Shown piece by piece: positions 32,753 to 32,829 of a stretch of DNA of 32,829 nucleotides. This stretch comes from Phaeovulum molybdatiresistens (GTDB lineage: Bacteria; Pseudomonadota; Alphaproteobacteria; Rhodobacterales; Rhodobacteraceae). Under the pieces are notes generated by a model. That model did not search any database. It saw only the letters and a program-made list of their open reading frames with translations, and had not been told where the DNA came from. The position numbers and the translations under genes were made by a program. Position 1 is the first letter of the stretch. The number at the start of each line of letters is the position of its first letter. The stretch lies in contig NZ_JAMJFX010000028.1 in NCBI RefSeq assembly GCF_023544865.1, positions 1-32,829 on the forward strand, read 5' to 3'.

Positions 32753-32829
32753 GGCTCTGTTGCACAAATCAGCTGATGGCCGAGGTTTCCCTTTCCCTGG
32801 ACAGAGTCATCCCACAGCTTCAGTGACGG
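32753..32829. mobile_element. end of an IS5/IS903-type insertion sequence (rest outside window)
   Basis: From 32753 the sequence reads GGCTCTGTTGCACAAATC. This closely resembles the terminal repeats of IS903/IS102-like IS5-family elements, which begin GGCTTTGTTG followed by an AAATC. IS6-family ends share the GGCNCTGTTGCA start, so that family is the alternative. The transposase is not visible. The element sits about 25 bases beyond the candidate operator of the MarR gene. Confidence 0.6.

Noticed and set aside
1..32829. CRISPR arrays, tRNA and rRNA genes
   Set aside because: Scanned by eye on both strands; no regularly spaced identical repeats of CRISPR type and no tRNA-like cloverleaf were found.

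Overview
The window is GC-rich DNA from an alphaproteobacterium, most likely a Rhodobacteraceae member such as Paracoccus or a relative. This rests on the protein types (TRAP carriers, DctP-type receptors, MarR-controlled homogentisate genes), the strong GGAGG-type ribosome sites, the frequent ATGA overlaps and the insertion-sequence remnants at both edges. The genus is an inference; no rRNA or tRNA gene is present. The left edge (1-74) is the 3' end of an IS3-family element. The right edge (from 32753) begins with a terminal sequence typical of IS5/IS903-type elements.

Region 1 (196-16083) is a catabolic block. A leftward operon (GntR regulator, glutathione S-transferase, old-yellow-enzyme oxidoreductase, metallo-beta-lactamase-fold hydrolase) diverges from a rightward series: SDR, a complete TRAP transporter (small permease, large permease, receptor), two more SDRs, a 3-ketosteroid-dehydrogenase-like flavoprotein and 4-hydroxyphenylpyruvate dioxygenase. 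Facing these are fumarylacetoacetase and homogentisate dioxygenase. A divergent MarR regulator and maleylacetoacetate isomerase complete the homogentisate route to fumarate and acetoacetate. The order suggests uptake of a cyclic acid, oxidation of an alcohol by SDRs and ring desaturation by the flavoprotein, feeding the homogentisate pathway. The substrate cannot be read from the sequence.

Region 2 (16084-20651) is an accessory segment. It holds three small rightward genes of unknown function, each followed by a GC-rich hairpin, two unknown leftward genes, a small helix-turn-helix protein, and an unusual arrangement of two pairs of 20-bp-phased repeats around a long hairpin. Non-coding stretches separate them.

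Region 3 (20652-25102, leftward) is a thiamine-related uptake operon. A clear TPP riboswitch lies directly in front of ykoF, followed by an ABC permease, ATPase and NMT1/ThiY-like binding protein, and finally a luciferase-like flavin monooxygenase coupled by an ATGA overlap. The monooxygenase is the least explained member.

Region 4 (25103-32829) holds a small unknown gene, a degenerate TPR-like fragment, a cold-shock protein with a textbook terminator, an isolated GHKL-type ATPase of 626 residues, and a leftward MarR-EmrA-EmrB-type efflux operon with a palindromic candidate operator in front of it.
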